From positions 1-14,345 of the forward strand of contig CAJURY010000025.1 in the NCBI GenBank assembly GCA_910589155.1: a stretch of 14,345 nucleotides of DNA, written 5' to 3'. The notes beneath the pieces were generated by a model that searched no databases, had not been told where the DNA came from, and was given only the letters and a program-made list of their open reading frames with translations. The translations under genes and the position numbers were made by a program. This DNA is from an uncultured Oscillospiraceae bacterium (GTDB lineage: Bacteria; Bacillota; Clostridia; Oscillospirales; Oscillospiraceae). Positions 1-6,969 of the stretch are shown here, piece by piece. Numbering within the stretch: the first letter of the stretch is position 1; each line of letters opens with the position of its first letter.

Positions 1-2
1 TG

Positions 3-2753
3 TCCGTGAAAACCACCGGCAACGCCGAGGAAACCAGCACCTATTCCGGCGGCAATCTGAAAACGCTGAAAACCGGCGGAAATGGCACCTTTACCTATAC
101 CTATGACGACAAACACAATTTGAAAACCGCCACCAATGGAATTGTAACGGAGACCATGACCTACGATTCCAATGGCAATGCGCTGACTGCTACCATCTCC
201 CCCAAGAGCGGTACGGATAAAATCGTCACCACAAATACCTACACCAACAGCGGCAACCAACTAAGCACCGTCAAGCAGCGGGGCGCGTTTACCACGACCT
301 ACAACTACGCGGGAAACGCCAATAAAATGTATGGTCTGGCCTCCAGCGTGGTTGACCCCATGGGTTTGACGGTTTCCACAAGCTATGATGCGGCAGGCCA
401 CCCTACCTCCTCCAGTGTTTCCCAGTCCGGCGCGACAAAAGGCTCAGTTGCATACCAGTATACCAATGGTATGCTGAACACCCTGACCAGAACGGCAAGC
501 GGCGGCACGCAAACCTACAACTTTGCCTATGACAGCTTTGGAAATATGACAAAGCTCCAGGTTGGCAGCCGCACCCTGGCGGAGTATACCTATGGCAGCA
601 AAAACGGGCAACTAAACAGGCAGACCTATGGAAACGGGCAGTATACGGAGTTTGATTATGACGACCTGAACCGTACCACCAAAACCACAACCTCCAGCGG
701 CGACAGCTATACGTATTCCTACGCGGGAGACGGCCAACTGCACAAAATGGAGGATGTTGCGGCGGGCGTAACCTATCGCTACAATTACGACTCTCTGGGC
801 AGGCTCATTGGCGCCAGTCAAACCGGCGATAAAACCAATCTGCGGGCGTCCTATACCTACGACAGCGACAGCCGACTGAAAAGCATCAGCTATTCCATTC
901 CCGGCATCATTGACAACGCTACGGAAACCTATTATTATAATACCAGCACAACAGATAATGTTTCCGACGGCGCGCTGGAGAAAATGGCTCTGTTTTCCGA
1001 CGCCTGGATCGCTTACCGGTACGACAGCCTGTCCCGGCTGAAGGAACGGGATGTGGGCAACATCCTCACGGAACACCAGACTTATCTGGCCGGTTCCGGT
1101 ACCTGCACCACAACAACATTGCCGGAGACGTTTTATACCACTGCGCTGGGCGGCAGTACAAAGCTGTCCGGTTTCCAGTATGCCTATAACGCCGTGGGCA
1201 ACGTCACCCGGATTACCAATCTTACCGATAATACCTCAAAGACCTATGCTTATGACAGCCTGGGGCAGCTCACCCAGGTTATGGAGCATAACAGCAGCGG
1301 CACGGCAATCAACCGGTATAATTTCAGCTATGACAATGCCGGTAATATCACGAAATGGTATATCTCCGATCCTACCGGCACGTATATCGGGAAAGAGCAC
1401 ACCTATACCTACGGCGATTCCAACTGGAAGGATTTGCTGACAGCCTTTGACGGGCAAAGCATCACCTACGATGGCGGCGGCAATCCCCTGAGCTATTACA
1501 ATGGCAAACGGTATACCATGACCTGGCGCAATGGCCGGGAACTGGACTCTGTTACTGTAGGCGGCAAAACCTATGGCTACGAGTATGACGGAAACGGCCT
1601 TCGTACCCGGAAAACCAATGCCGACGGCACGTACTCCGATTATTATTGGATGGAGTCCATGCTCCTGGCCGAGGTGCAGTACCAGAAAAATGGAACCTTT
1701 ATCCGCACGCTGGAGTTTTTGTATGATGAAAACAATGCCGTTGTGGGTATCAGCGTGAAAAACGCTGGAGAGGCCAGATTCACCAGCTATTATTACGCGA
1801 AGAATTTGCAGGGCGACGTGGTAGCCATCTACAGAAGCGACTACACCGAGGCGAAGGGCTATTACCCAACCCTGGTTGCTTCTTACGAGTATGACCCCTG
1901 GGGTAAAGTCACATCGGTGAAAGGCTCCGCTGGTACGGAACTCTCTCTGGAAGCCTATCCGAACCATATCGCCCATGTGAACCCCATTCGTTACCGTGGC
2001 TATTACTATGATAACGAAACCGGCTTCTATTACTTGCAAAGCCGCTATTACGACCCCGCAATTTGCAGATTTATCAATGCGGACGAGTACAGCGATACCG
2101 ACGACGGTCTGCTGGGCTTCAATATGTTCGCCTATTGTTTGAATAGTCCTATTAACCGGACAGATAGCAACGGAAATTGGTCACTTCCAAATTGGGCAAA
2201 GGTTGCTATTGGCGCAGTGGCAACAGTTGCGGCAGTGGCAGTTACTGTTGCTACCGGTGGTGCAGCAGCGCCAGTTTTGATTGGAGTAGCTTCAAGTACA
2301 GTTGGGGGTGCTGCTACCAGCGCAATTAAACATCGTATCACGACTGGAAGCTGGAAAGGTGCTGGTAAAGCTGCTCTTGATGGCGCTGCCAATGGATTCA
2401 TGACAGGAGGATTATCTGCACTTGGCGGTTCTGTAATTGGAGGAGCCGTAAGAACGGTAAAAAATGCAAAAGCCGGCATTACAATTGGAAAAATGGGTAG
2501 TTTTGACAAAGTTGCTGAGTTGGCTAAGACACGGCACTATGCAGGTTTAAAGGAGTTTCCTCTTATAGAAAAAGTATTTGGTACCAAAACTGCTGAAGCT
2601 GTCGGCTGGTGGCAAAATAAATGCGTTGTGAAGGGCGTTATGGCCTTGAAGGGGGCAATCTACGACTGTGGCGGAGCACTGACTGGCGCATACGCAAAGG
2701 AAGTTGCACTTACAAGAGGATATAAGTATTTGTATAATGTTTGGCTTATGTAA
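3..2753 (+). CDS. RHS/YD-repeat polymorphic toxin, 3' part of gene, with tip 1 toxin
   Basis: This is a large secreted or surface RHS protein that encloses and delivers a C-terminal toxin. The reading frame is open to the window edge, so the true start and any signal peptide lie upstream; the GTG at position 6 is only the first in-frame start codon. About 650 residues consist of YD repeats (recurring YDSLGRL, YDNAGN and YDGNG types). The RHS-associated core (RYRGYYYDNETGFYY, SRYYDP, CRFINADEY) falls at about nt 1990-2160. A Gly/Ala-rich hydrophobic pre-toxin stretch follows, with the HRITTGSWKGAGKAALDG block at about nt 2331-2385. The last ~100 residues (from about nt 2440) are the variable tip, more AT-rich than the core; I do not recognise its family. 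The TAA stop overlaps the ribosome binding site of the next gene, which fits a coupled toxin-immunity pair. The RHS assignment is very secure; the tip's activity is unknown. Confidence 0.93.
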   Translation, partial: SVKTTGNAEETSTYSGGNLKTLKTGGNGTFTYTYDDKHNLKTATNGIVTETMTYDSNGNALTATISPKSGTDKIVTTNTYTNSGNQLSTVKQRGAFTTTYNYAGNANKMYGLASSVVDPMGLTVSTSYDAAGHPTSSSVSQSGATKGSVAYQYTNGMLNTLTRTASGGTQTYNFAYDSFGNMTKLQVGSRTLAEYTYGSKNGQLNRQTYGNGQYTEFDYDDLNRTTKTTTSSGDSYTYSYAGDGQLHKMEDVAAGVTYRYNYDSLGRLIGASQTGDKTNLRASYTYDSDSRLKSISYSIPGIIDNATETYYYNTSTTDNVSDGALEKMALFSDAWIAYRYDSLSRLKERDVGNILTEHQTYLAGSGTCTTTTLPETFYTTALGGSTKLSGFQYAYNAVGNVTRITNLTDNTSKTYAYDSLGQLTQVMEHNSSGTAINRYNFSYDNAGNITKWYISDPTGTYIGKEHTYTYGDSNWKDLLTAFDGQSITYDGGGNPLSYYNGKRYTMTWRNGRELDSVTVGGKTYGYEYDGNGLRTRKTNADGTYSDYYWMESMLLAEVQYQKNGTFIRTLEFLYDENNAVVGISVKNAGEARFTSYYYAKNLQGDVVAIYRSDYTEAKGYYPTLVASYEYDPWGKVTSVKGSAGTELSLEAYPNHIAHVNPIRYRGYYYDNETGFYYLQSRYYDPAICRFINADEYSDTDDGLLGFNMFAYCLNSPINRTDSNGNWSLPNWAKVAIGAVATVAAVAVTVATGGAAAPVLIGVASSTVGGAATSAIKHRITTGSWKGAGKAALDGAANGFMTGGLSALGGSVIGGAVRTVKNAKAGITIGKMGSFDKVAELAKTRHYAGLKEFPLIEKVFGTKTAEAVGWWQNKCVVKGVMALKGAIYDCGGALTGAYAKEVALTRGYKYLYNVWLM

Positions 2754-2764
2754 GGAGGATCAAT

Positions 2765-3088
2765 TTGAGTGTTTTTAGGGAAATAAAAAAAGAATTCAAA
2801 TTTCTTGTTGAGCAGTATGGGTTTAAGATATGCTATACACAGCCGCACGGATCATATTATTATGTAGCGTGGTCTCTTTCTGAACTGGAAATATGGGTAT
2901 ATTACGATTATGTGGAAGCACCACCAGTATGCATAGTCTTACACGGCAGAAATTCTATTGATATGGTTTACGACGGAGTAATGTTTAGAGAGGAACTGAG
3001 ATGTGAAGCAAAAAAGGAAAAGGAAAAACTTGCTTATGCAGCAAGCTGGCTCAAAAAAGCGATTGCCGAAGGCGTTATTAAAATATAG
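2765..3088 (+). CDS. Candidate immunity protein for tip 1 (imm1)
   Basis: This small protein of 107 residues is probably cytosolic and lies directly after the toxin tip of the main RHS gene. Position and size argue for a cognate immunity protein that binds and neutralises tip 1; this is inferred from context, not from a recognised family. I chose the TTG at 2765 because a perfect AAGGAGG lies at 2752-2758, six bases upstream. An earlier in-frame TTG at 2741 would place the start inside the toxin gene with no such site. The protein begins MSVFREIKKEFKFLVEQYG, has an aromatic-rich middle (YYYVAW, IWVYYDYV) and ends in a Lys-rich helix (KKEKEKLAYAASWLKKAI). There is no signal peptide or membrane segment. 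It is AT-rich compared with the RHS core, as is common for exchanged toxin/immunity cassettes. Confidence 0.7.
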   Translation: MSVFREIKKEFKFLVEQYGFKICYTQPHGSYYYVAWSLSELEIWVYYDYVEAPPVCIVLHGRNSIDMVYDGVMFREELRCEAKKEKEKLAYAASWLKKAIAEGVIKI

Positions 3089-3104
3089 TTAGTTCTTCTA
3101 AGGA

Positions 3105-3953
3105 ATGGGATGTGGGCAATATTTTACGGAGCTTTCCCTCTCCGCCTATCCCAATCATATCGCCCATGTGAATCCCATTCGCTATAGGGGCTATTATTAC
3201 GATAATGAAACCGGCTTCTATTACCTGCAAAGCCGCTATTACGACCCCGCAATTTGCAGATTCATCAATGCGGACAAAGTCAATGAATTAGGTGCAAACA
3301 GTGATTTAATTAGTATAAATCTATTTGCATATTGTGGGAATAACCCAGTTTCAAGAAAAGATTCTAGCGGCAAATTCTGGATTACCGCAGGAATTATGGC
3401 TATTGGCGGCTTAATTGGAGGAGCTGTAAGTGCAGTTAGTTCTGCTGTAACACAAAAAGTATTGACAGGAACAGTAAATTGGAAATCTGTTGGCGTTGCA
3501 GCAGCCACCGGTTTTGTAAGCGGCGCTGTAGCCGCTAGTCCATTGGGAGCAGTTGGTCAGCAAATTGCAGGCGGGGTTATCGGCGGCTTATCTTATGTTG
3601 CAGACTGCTTTGTGAATGACAAGGCAATGAGATTGGATGAAGCTGTGCTTGCAGTGGGCTCAGGTGTGCTTTCTGGGCGTATTGGCGGCTCTGGAGCGAA
3701 TGAACGTATGGTTCTTACCAATGCGGCCAATAGTACAAAACAGACCGTTAAACGAGAAATGTGCAGAGCAAATCAAAAGTATGCGCAAAAAGCAGTTGCA
3801 AGTGCTTTACGCTATAGGAATAATCTTTATGCGACTACTGCGTGGACTGCAAGTGCAAGATTTGCAGCCGGTTGTGGCGTATCTAATGGGATTACAGGTT
3901 GGTATAGTAAACTTGGATGGTTTTCCGATATGCCAAGTTGGAAGCTATGGTAA
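3105..3953 (+). CDS. Orphan RHS tip 2: RHS core remnant plus toxin C-terminus
   Basis: This is a displaced RHS C-terminus of at most 282 residues. Residues about 10-55 repeat the RHS core of the upstream gene (AYPNHIAHVNPIRYRGYYYDN, YYDPAICRFINAD). The sequence then diverges into a different core end (KVNELGANSDLISINLFAYCGNNP), a long Gly/Ala-rich hydrophobic pre-toxin region and a basic, aromatic-rich tip ending GWFSDMPSWKLW. The toxin family is not recognised. The following gene encodes a membrane protein, so a membrane-directed toxin is a reasonable inference. The ATG at 3105 abuts an AAGGA with no spacing, so there is no workable ribosome binding site and the cassette is probably silent until it recombines into a full-length RHS gene. 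The 5' end is a rearranged junction (see findings). Confidence 0.75.
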   Translation: MGCGQYFTELSLSAYPNHIAHVNPIRYRGYYYDNETGFYYLQSRYYDPAICRFINADKVNELGANSDLISINLFAYCGNNPVSRKDSSGKFWITAGIMAIGGLIGGAVSAVSSAVTQKVLTGTVNWKSVGVAAATGFVSGAVAASPLGAVGQQIAGGVIGGLSYVADCFVNDKAMRLDEAVLAVGSGVLSGRIGGSGANERMVLTNAANSTKQTVKREMCRANQKYAQKAVASALRYRNNLYATTAWTASARFAAGCGVSNGITGWYSKLGWFSDMPSWKLW

Positions 3954-3967
3954 TAGGGGTGGTAAAA

Positions 3968-4330
3968 ATGGACACTTTTTTAGTAATTCTCCTATTAACT
4001 GGTTATTCCTCTTATGACTGTCAAAGGTTTACAAAGCAAATGCAAAATAAAGTTGGAATAGTAATGCGATACTATCCTAAAAGATATATTGTCCCCAAAA
4101 GATGGGTACGGAAGTTATTTGGAATGAACTCACAACCGCTTCCTAAATATCTTTATTTTGAACTGTTTGTATCAATTATTTATGCCTTGCTTTGCCCTAT
4201 CTATTTAATTCTTGCTATTTGCTTCGGGACAAAAGTTGCAGCAGCATTAGTCTTATCTCATGTGTGTTTTGCTGCAATCAATATAGGCTATATAATAGTC
4301 CATACCGCTATTTTTAATAGGGGAAGATAA
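3968..4330 (+). CDS. Candidate membrane immunity protein for tip 2 (imm2)
   Basis: This protein of 120 residues starts 14 bases after the tip 2 stop. I chose the ATG at 3968 because AGGGGTGG lies at 3955-3962, whereas the earlier in-frame ATGs at 3917 and 3947 lie inside the toxin gene. A short hydrophobic stretch (FLVILLL, residues 4-10) is followed by a basic segment (residues about 34-50, with YPKRY and PKRWVRK). Two likely membrane helices follow, at about residues 63-85 and 90-113, and the tail is basic (NRGR). No family is recognised. Its position behind an RHS tip makes it the likely immunity protein. Its membrane nature suggests that tip 2 acts at the membrane or that protection occurs there. 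This role is inferred from context. Confidence 0.65.
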   Translation: MDTFLVILLLTGYSSYDCQRFTKQMQNKVGIVMRYYPKRYIVPKRWVRKLFGMNSQPLPKYLYFELFVSIIYALLCPIYLILAICFGTKVAAALVLSHVCFAAINIGYIIVHTAIFNRGR

Positions 4331-4362
4331 TAACCTAAAATATACTATTATGCCCCCTCATT

Positions 4363-4974
4363 TGCAGATTTATCAATGCGGACAGCTATGCATCTAATGG
4401 CATGGGGCTTGTTGGCTACAATATGTTTTCGTATTGCTTGAATAATGCAGTAATATATAAAGATGTATTTGGATACACTCCAACGAGTACAATTGATATT
4501 GATGGAGACGGGGAAGACGAGTGCTATGTATACGAATACAATTGCATAATAGTGCAGTGTCACGGGGACATGATGTGGAGCGATGAAGTAGTCGGTAGAG
4601 TATATATTTTTACAGGCGTAAGTACTAGTTATTTTGAAGATTCAAATAATTTGCCATCAGGGTTCAACTCGAAAACTGATCTACTAGTGGGTGATTTTAC
4701 AAATCAAGCTAACCCCTGTATGTATGCCTATCAAGCGCAAAAGGTAAATTCATATTTTCGGGGATATATTTTAGATTGTATGCTTCAATATGACAAGGAT
4801 TTCAATACAGCTTGGAATAGAACGAAGGATTCACTGCTAAAAGAGTGGAAAGCGCATATGCTTTTTGGGGGAGATCTTGGGGTCAAGCGTGCTCAAAATG
4901 TGGATTTTGACAACAACGAAGAGGGAAAAGGCTACAAACACTTTTTCCTTAAGGCTGTAGATGCATTACTTTGA
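4363..4974 (+). CDS. Orphan RHS tip 3: short core remnant plus toxin C-terminus
   Basis: This is a displaced RHS tip. The frame is open from 4339 and reads CRFINADSYASNGMGLVGYNMFSYCLNN from 4363, which is the end of the RHS core; the first in-frame ATG is at 4402 (190 residues from there). Just upstream, bases 4343-4362 still resemble the core codons for YYDPAI but are in another frame, because one base is missing relative to the main gene. The tip proper has an acidic stretch (DIDGDGEDE) and a C-terminal part with NRTKDSLLKEWKAH and VDFDNNEEGKGY. I believe I have seen similar endings on other RHS-type proteins, but I cannot name the family or activity. No ribosome binding site precedes 4402, so it is probably silent. 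A four-helix membrane protein follows it. Confidence 0.65.
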   Translation, partial: CRFINADSYASNGMGLVGYNMFSYCLNNAVIYKDVFGYTPTSTIDIDGDGEDECYVYEYNCIIVQCHGDMMWSDEVVGRVYIFTGVSTSYFEDSNNLPSGFNSKTDLLVGDFTNQANPCMYAYQAQKVNSYFRGYILDCMLQYDKDFNTAWNRTKDSLLKEWKAHMLFGGDLGVKRAQNVDFDNNEEGKGYKHFFLKAVDALL

Positions 4975-4994
4975 TTTCAAAAGGAGGTTGTACA

Positions 4995-5471
4995 ATGAAA
5001 AATCAGAGGGACAGGATGCTTTTAGTACTTATCAACGTATATATTTTCGCAACTATATTATACTATGTATTTTTAAGAAATATTGTAGATACACTCCCAA
5101 TTGTTGCATTGTTAGGAGGACATGTAAATTACTATGCGTTGATCGGCGCTCTGTGTCTTACGGAGGCACATCCAGCCATGCAAGGTTTTATTACCAGTGT
5201 GATGGTAGTTGTTGAAATTGCATACCCGCTCTTACTGCTTTTTAGCTATTTCATAGCAATACGAAAAAGAAAATACAAATTTTTTGCAGGGATGGTAATC
5301 TTTAATATCGTATTTTTATTGACAATGACAATTTTGTGTTTTTACGTTGCCAACGCAAATTGGTTACTATCTACAAGTGTTTGGGCTGATATTTTGGGAA
5401 ATTCCCTGTACAGCTATGTGCTTTTTAGATTAATTTGCAAGAAAAATTGTGTAGATTATAGCGAAGCATAG
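4995..5471 (+). CDS. Candidate membrane immunity protein for tip 3 (imm3)
   Basis: This is an integral membrane protein of 158 residues. The ATG at 4995 has a perfect AAGGAGG at 4981-4987, seven bases upstream, which decides the start. Hydrophobic segments lie at about residues 9-27, 68-89, 96-118 and 127-147, with positive loops (IRKRKYK at 89-95) between the second and third. The gene begins 20 bases after the tip 3 stop and is AT-rich. No family is recognised. The position directly behind a toxin tip makes it the likely cognate immunity protein, and the membrane location suggests that tip 3 attacks the envelope or is blocked there. Another small membrane protein of unrelated function cannot be excluded. 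Confidence 0.65.
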   Translation: MKNQRDRMLLVLINVYIFATILYYVFLRNIVDTLPIVALLGGHVNYYALIGALCLTEAHPAMQGFITSVMVVVEIAYPLLLLFSYFIAIRKRKYKFFAGMVIFNIVFLLTMTILCFYVANANWLLSTSVWADILGNSLYSYVLFRLICKKNCVDYSEA

Positions 5472-5491
5472 CAGTAGCTTAAATGGCACTA

Positions 5492-5528
5492 CTGTTAGCG
5501 CTAGCATTATTAATACTAGCGCTAACAG
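5492..5528. repeat. Perfect 13-bp inverted repeat, 11-nt loop
   Basis: CTGTTAGCGCTAG (5492-5504) and its exact complement (5516-5528) flank an 11-nt AT-rich spacer. It lies 20 bases after the imm3 stop and only a few bases before homology to the RHS core resumes at about 5533. No T-tract follows, so it is not a standard intrinsic terminator. It could be a recombination-associated hairpin, an operator or a weak terminator. Confidence 0.75.
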
Positions 5529-5532
5529 GTCT

Positions 5533-5945
5533 ACCAGCTATTATTACGCGAAGAATCTGCAAGGCGACGTGGTGGCCGTCTATAGAAGCGACTATACCGA
5601 GGCGAAAGGCTATTACCCGACCCTGGTCGCAAGCTATGAGTATGACCCTTGGGGTAAAGCAACAAAGGTGAAAGGTTCCGCAGGTACGGAGCTTCCCCTG
5701 AAAGATTATCCGTAGCATATCGCCCATGTGAACCCGATTCGGTATAGAGGCTACTATTATGATAATGAAACTGGCTTCTATTATCTGCAAAGCCGTTATT
5801 ATGACCCCGTAATTTGCAGATTTATCAATGCGGATGAGTACAGCGATACCGACGACGGTCTGCTGGGCTTCAATATGTTCGCCTATTGTTTGAATAACCC
5901 CATGAACCGGACGGACAGCAACGGAAACTGGTCGCTGTCTAATTT
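5533..5945 (+). repeat. Second copy of the RHS core end (tip 4 copy), with in-frame TAG
   Basis: This segment repeats the end of the main RHS gene (about 1786-2180) at high identity. It encodes SYYYAKNLQGDVVAVYRSDYTEAKG and continues through the core to NRTDSNGNWSL. It is the longest duplicated block in the window. It carries a TAG at 5713-5715 where the main gene has AAC (Asn of YPNHIAH), so the upstream part of this copy cannot be read through into the toxin. The shared block is a suitable substrate for homologous exchange of tip 4 into the expressed gene. Confidence 0.85.
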
Positions 5946-6495
5946 GGCTAAAGTGGCTATTGGTGTGGCGGCTATTGCTGTTGGCGTAGTTGCAACAGCA
6001 GTTACTGGTGGAGCTGCTGCTCCAGTTTTAATTGCTTCTGTTCAAATGGCGGCCAGCAGTGCAGCAACCGGCGCTGTGATTGGAGGTATATCTGGTGCGG
6101 TCAAACATCGAATCACAACTGGAAGTTGGAAAGGTGCTGGTAAAGCGGCATTAGATGGTGCGATTGACGGTGCTGCTGACGGCTTTATGACTGGCGGTAT
6201 TGCAGCAGGTGCAACATTTACCACAGTAGCTGCAAAAGGTATAAAAATTCAGGAAATTGGTCGTCTAAAACCGTCTGGTAAATCAGGTGACGGTTATCCT
6301 GGGGTAAAATACAAGGTCAAAAAGGCGAACGGTAAATATACAACAAAATCATTTGAACTACATTCGCCGCACAAGGGCGGAGACCATAATTTCTGGCATT
6401 GGCAACAAAATACATGGTCAGAGTATAATGGCGTTAGTAGGATAAGCAGCAAGAAAGCGCTGCATTGGCGAATTTGGGGAAAACGGGTTAGTTGA
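5728..6495 (+). CDS. Orphan RHS tip 4: core, pre-toxin and His/Trp-rich toxin tip
   Basis: This displaced RHS tip can encode up to 255 residues from a GTG at 5728, the first start codon after the in-frame TAG at 5713. Residues 1-66 are the RHS core, almost the same as in the main gene (RYRGYYYDNETGFYY, ADEYSDTDDGLLGFNMFAYC). Residues 75-165 are the hydrophobic pre-toxin region with the shared HRITTGSWKGAGKAALDG block. The tip (about 172-255) is basic and has a His/Trp cluster, HSPHKGGDHNFWHWQQNTW at 212-230, followed by HWRIWG. Clustered histidines of this kind suggest a metal-dependent nuclease, but I cannot assign a named family. No ribosome binding site precedes 5728, so expression on its own is doubtful. 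The immunity candidate starts four bases after the stop. Confidence 0.75.
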   Translation: MNPIRYRGYYYDNETGFYYLQSRYYDPVICRFINADEYSDTDDGLLGFNMFAYCLNNPMNRTDSNGNWSLSNLAKVAIGVAAIAVGVVATAVTGGAAAPVLIASVQMAASSAATGAVIGGISGAVKHRITTGSWKGAGKAALDGAIDGAADGFMTGGIAAGATFTTVAAKGIKIQEIGRLKPSGKSGDGYPGVKYKVKKANGKYTTKSFELHSPHKGGDHNFWHWQQNTWSEYNGVSRISSKKALHWRIWGKRVS

Positions 6496-6498
6496 ATT

Positions 6499-6900
6499 AT
6501 GGATATGCTACAAATGTATAAAGAAATCTGCAATTTTGAAGAGAATGCGCTCTCTAAATGCAACGATATTGTGAATTCCTATTTATCGGCTTTTGCACAG
6601 TATGGCTACACGTTAAAAGTTTGCCAGGAGTGGACAAATTTTCTTAAAAAAACCAGATCAAATCAAAGACTCCCATTCATAAACGGTTATGAGTGCCAGA
6701 TTTATTGCGAAGTTCAAAAGAATGGCGTTCCAGTTAAAGTTAAAAGAAGTGATGAATACGATTTTAGTATTCTCGCTGATGTTTGGGTTGTTTCTTCTAT
6801 ATCTCGCAAATGGTTTGAACTTGCTGTTGATTTAGTTCCAATTGAGAACTTTGTGGCAGAAGATGTTGAAGAATTGTTGAAATCTGTTCGTTCTATATGA
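6499..6900 (+). CDS. Candidate immunity protein for tip 4 (imm4)
   Basis: This soluble protein of 133 residues starts four bases after the tip 4 stop. It has no signal peptide or membrane segment. It begins with an amphipathic helix-rich part (MYKEICNFEENALSKCNDIVNSYLSAF), continues with a strand-rich middle (YECQIYCEVQKNGVPVKVKR, ILADVWVVSSI) and ends with an acidic helix (VAEDVEELLKSVRS). No family is recognised; immunity to tip 4 is inferred from position, size and AT-rich composition. Unlike the other immunity candidates it has no clear ribosome binding site before either ATG (6499 or 6505), so it may depend on translational coupling to tip 4. A soluble inhibitor fits a cytoplasmic, nuclease-like toxin. 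Confidence 0.65.
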   Translation: MDMLQMYKEICNFEENALSKCNDIVNSYLSAFAQYGYTLKVCQEWTNFLKKTRSNQRLPFINGYECQIYCEVQKNGVPVKVKRSDEYDFSILADVWVVSSISRKWFELAVDLVPIENFVAEDVEELLKSVRSI

Positions 6901-6912
6901 TAGACGAGCTGC

Positions 6913-6951
6913 TATAATCTTAGGTATCTTAATTCGCTACCTAAGATTATA
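6913..6951. repeat. Perfect 14-bp inverted repeat, 11-nt loop
   Basis: TATAATCTTAGGTA (6913-6926) and its exact complement (6938-6951) flank an 11-nt loop. It starts 12 bases after the imm4 stop and ends 18 bases before tip 5. The stem is AT-rich and no run of T follows, so it is a poor intrinsic terminator. Its loop length and position match the repeat at 5492-5528, although the stem sequence differs. Confidence 0.75.
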
Positions 6952-6969
6952 ACTTGAAAACTAAATCGT

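Noticed and set aside
1236..2039. Long minus-strand ORF (267 residues) inside the RHS gene, and similar antisense ORFs elsewhere
   Set aside because: These mirror the codon pattern of the real + strand genes, with valine- and isoleucine-rich translations typical of shadow frames, and have no start signals.
1..2100. Repetitive YD-rich sequence as a possible tandem DNA repeat or CRISPR-like array
   Set aside because: The repetition is at protein level (YD repeats of variable spacing); there are no evenly spaced identical DNA units.
3637..4017. ORF of 126 residues overlapping tip 2 and imm2
   Set aside because: It lies in another frame across two well-supported genes, and its translation has no family features.
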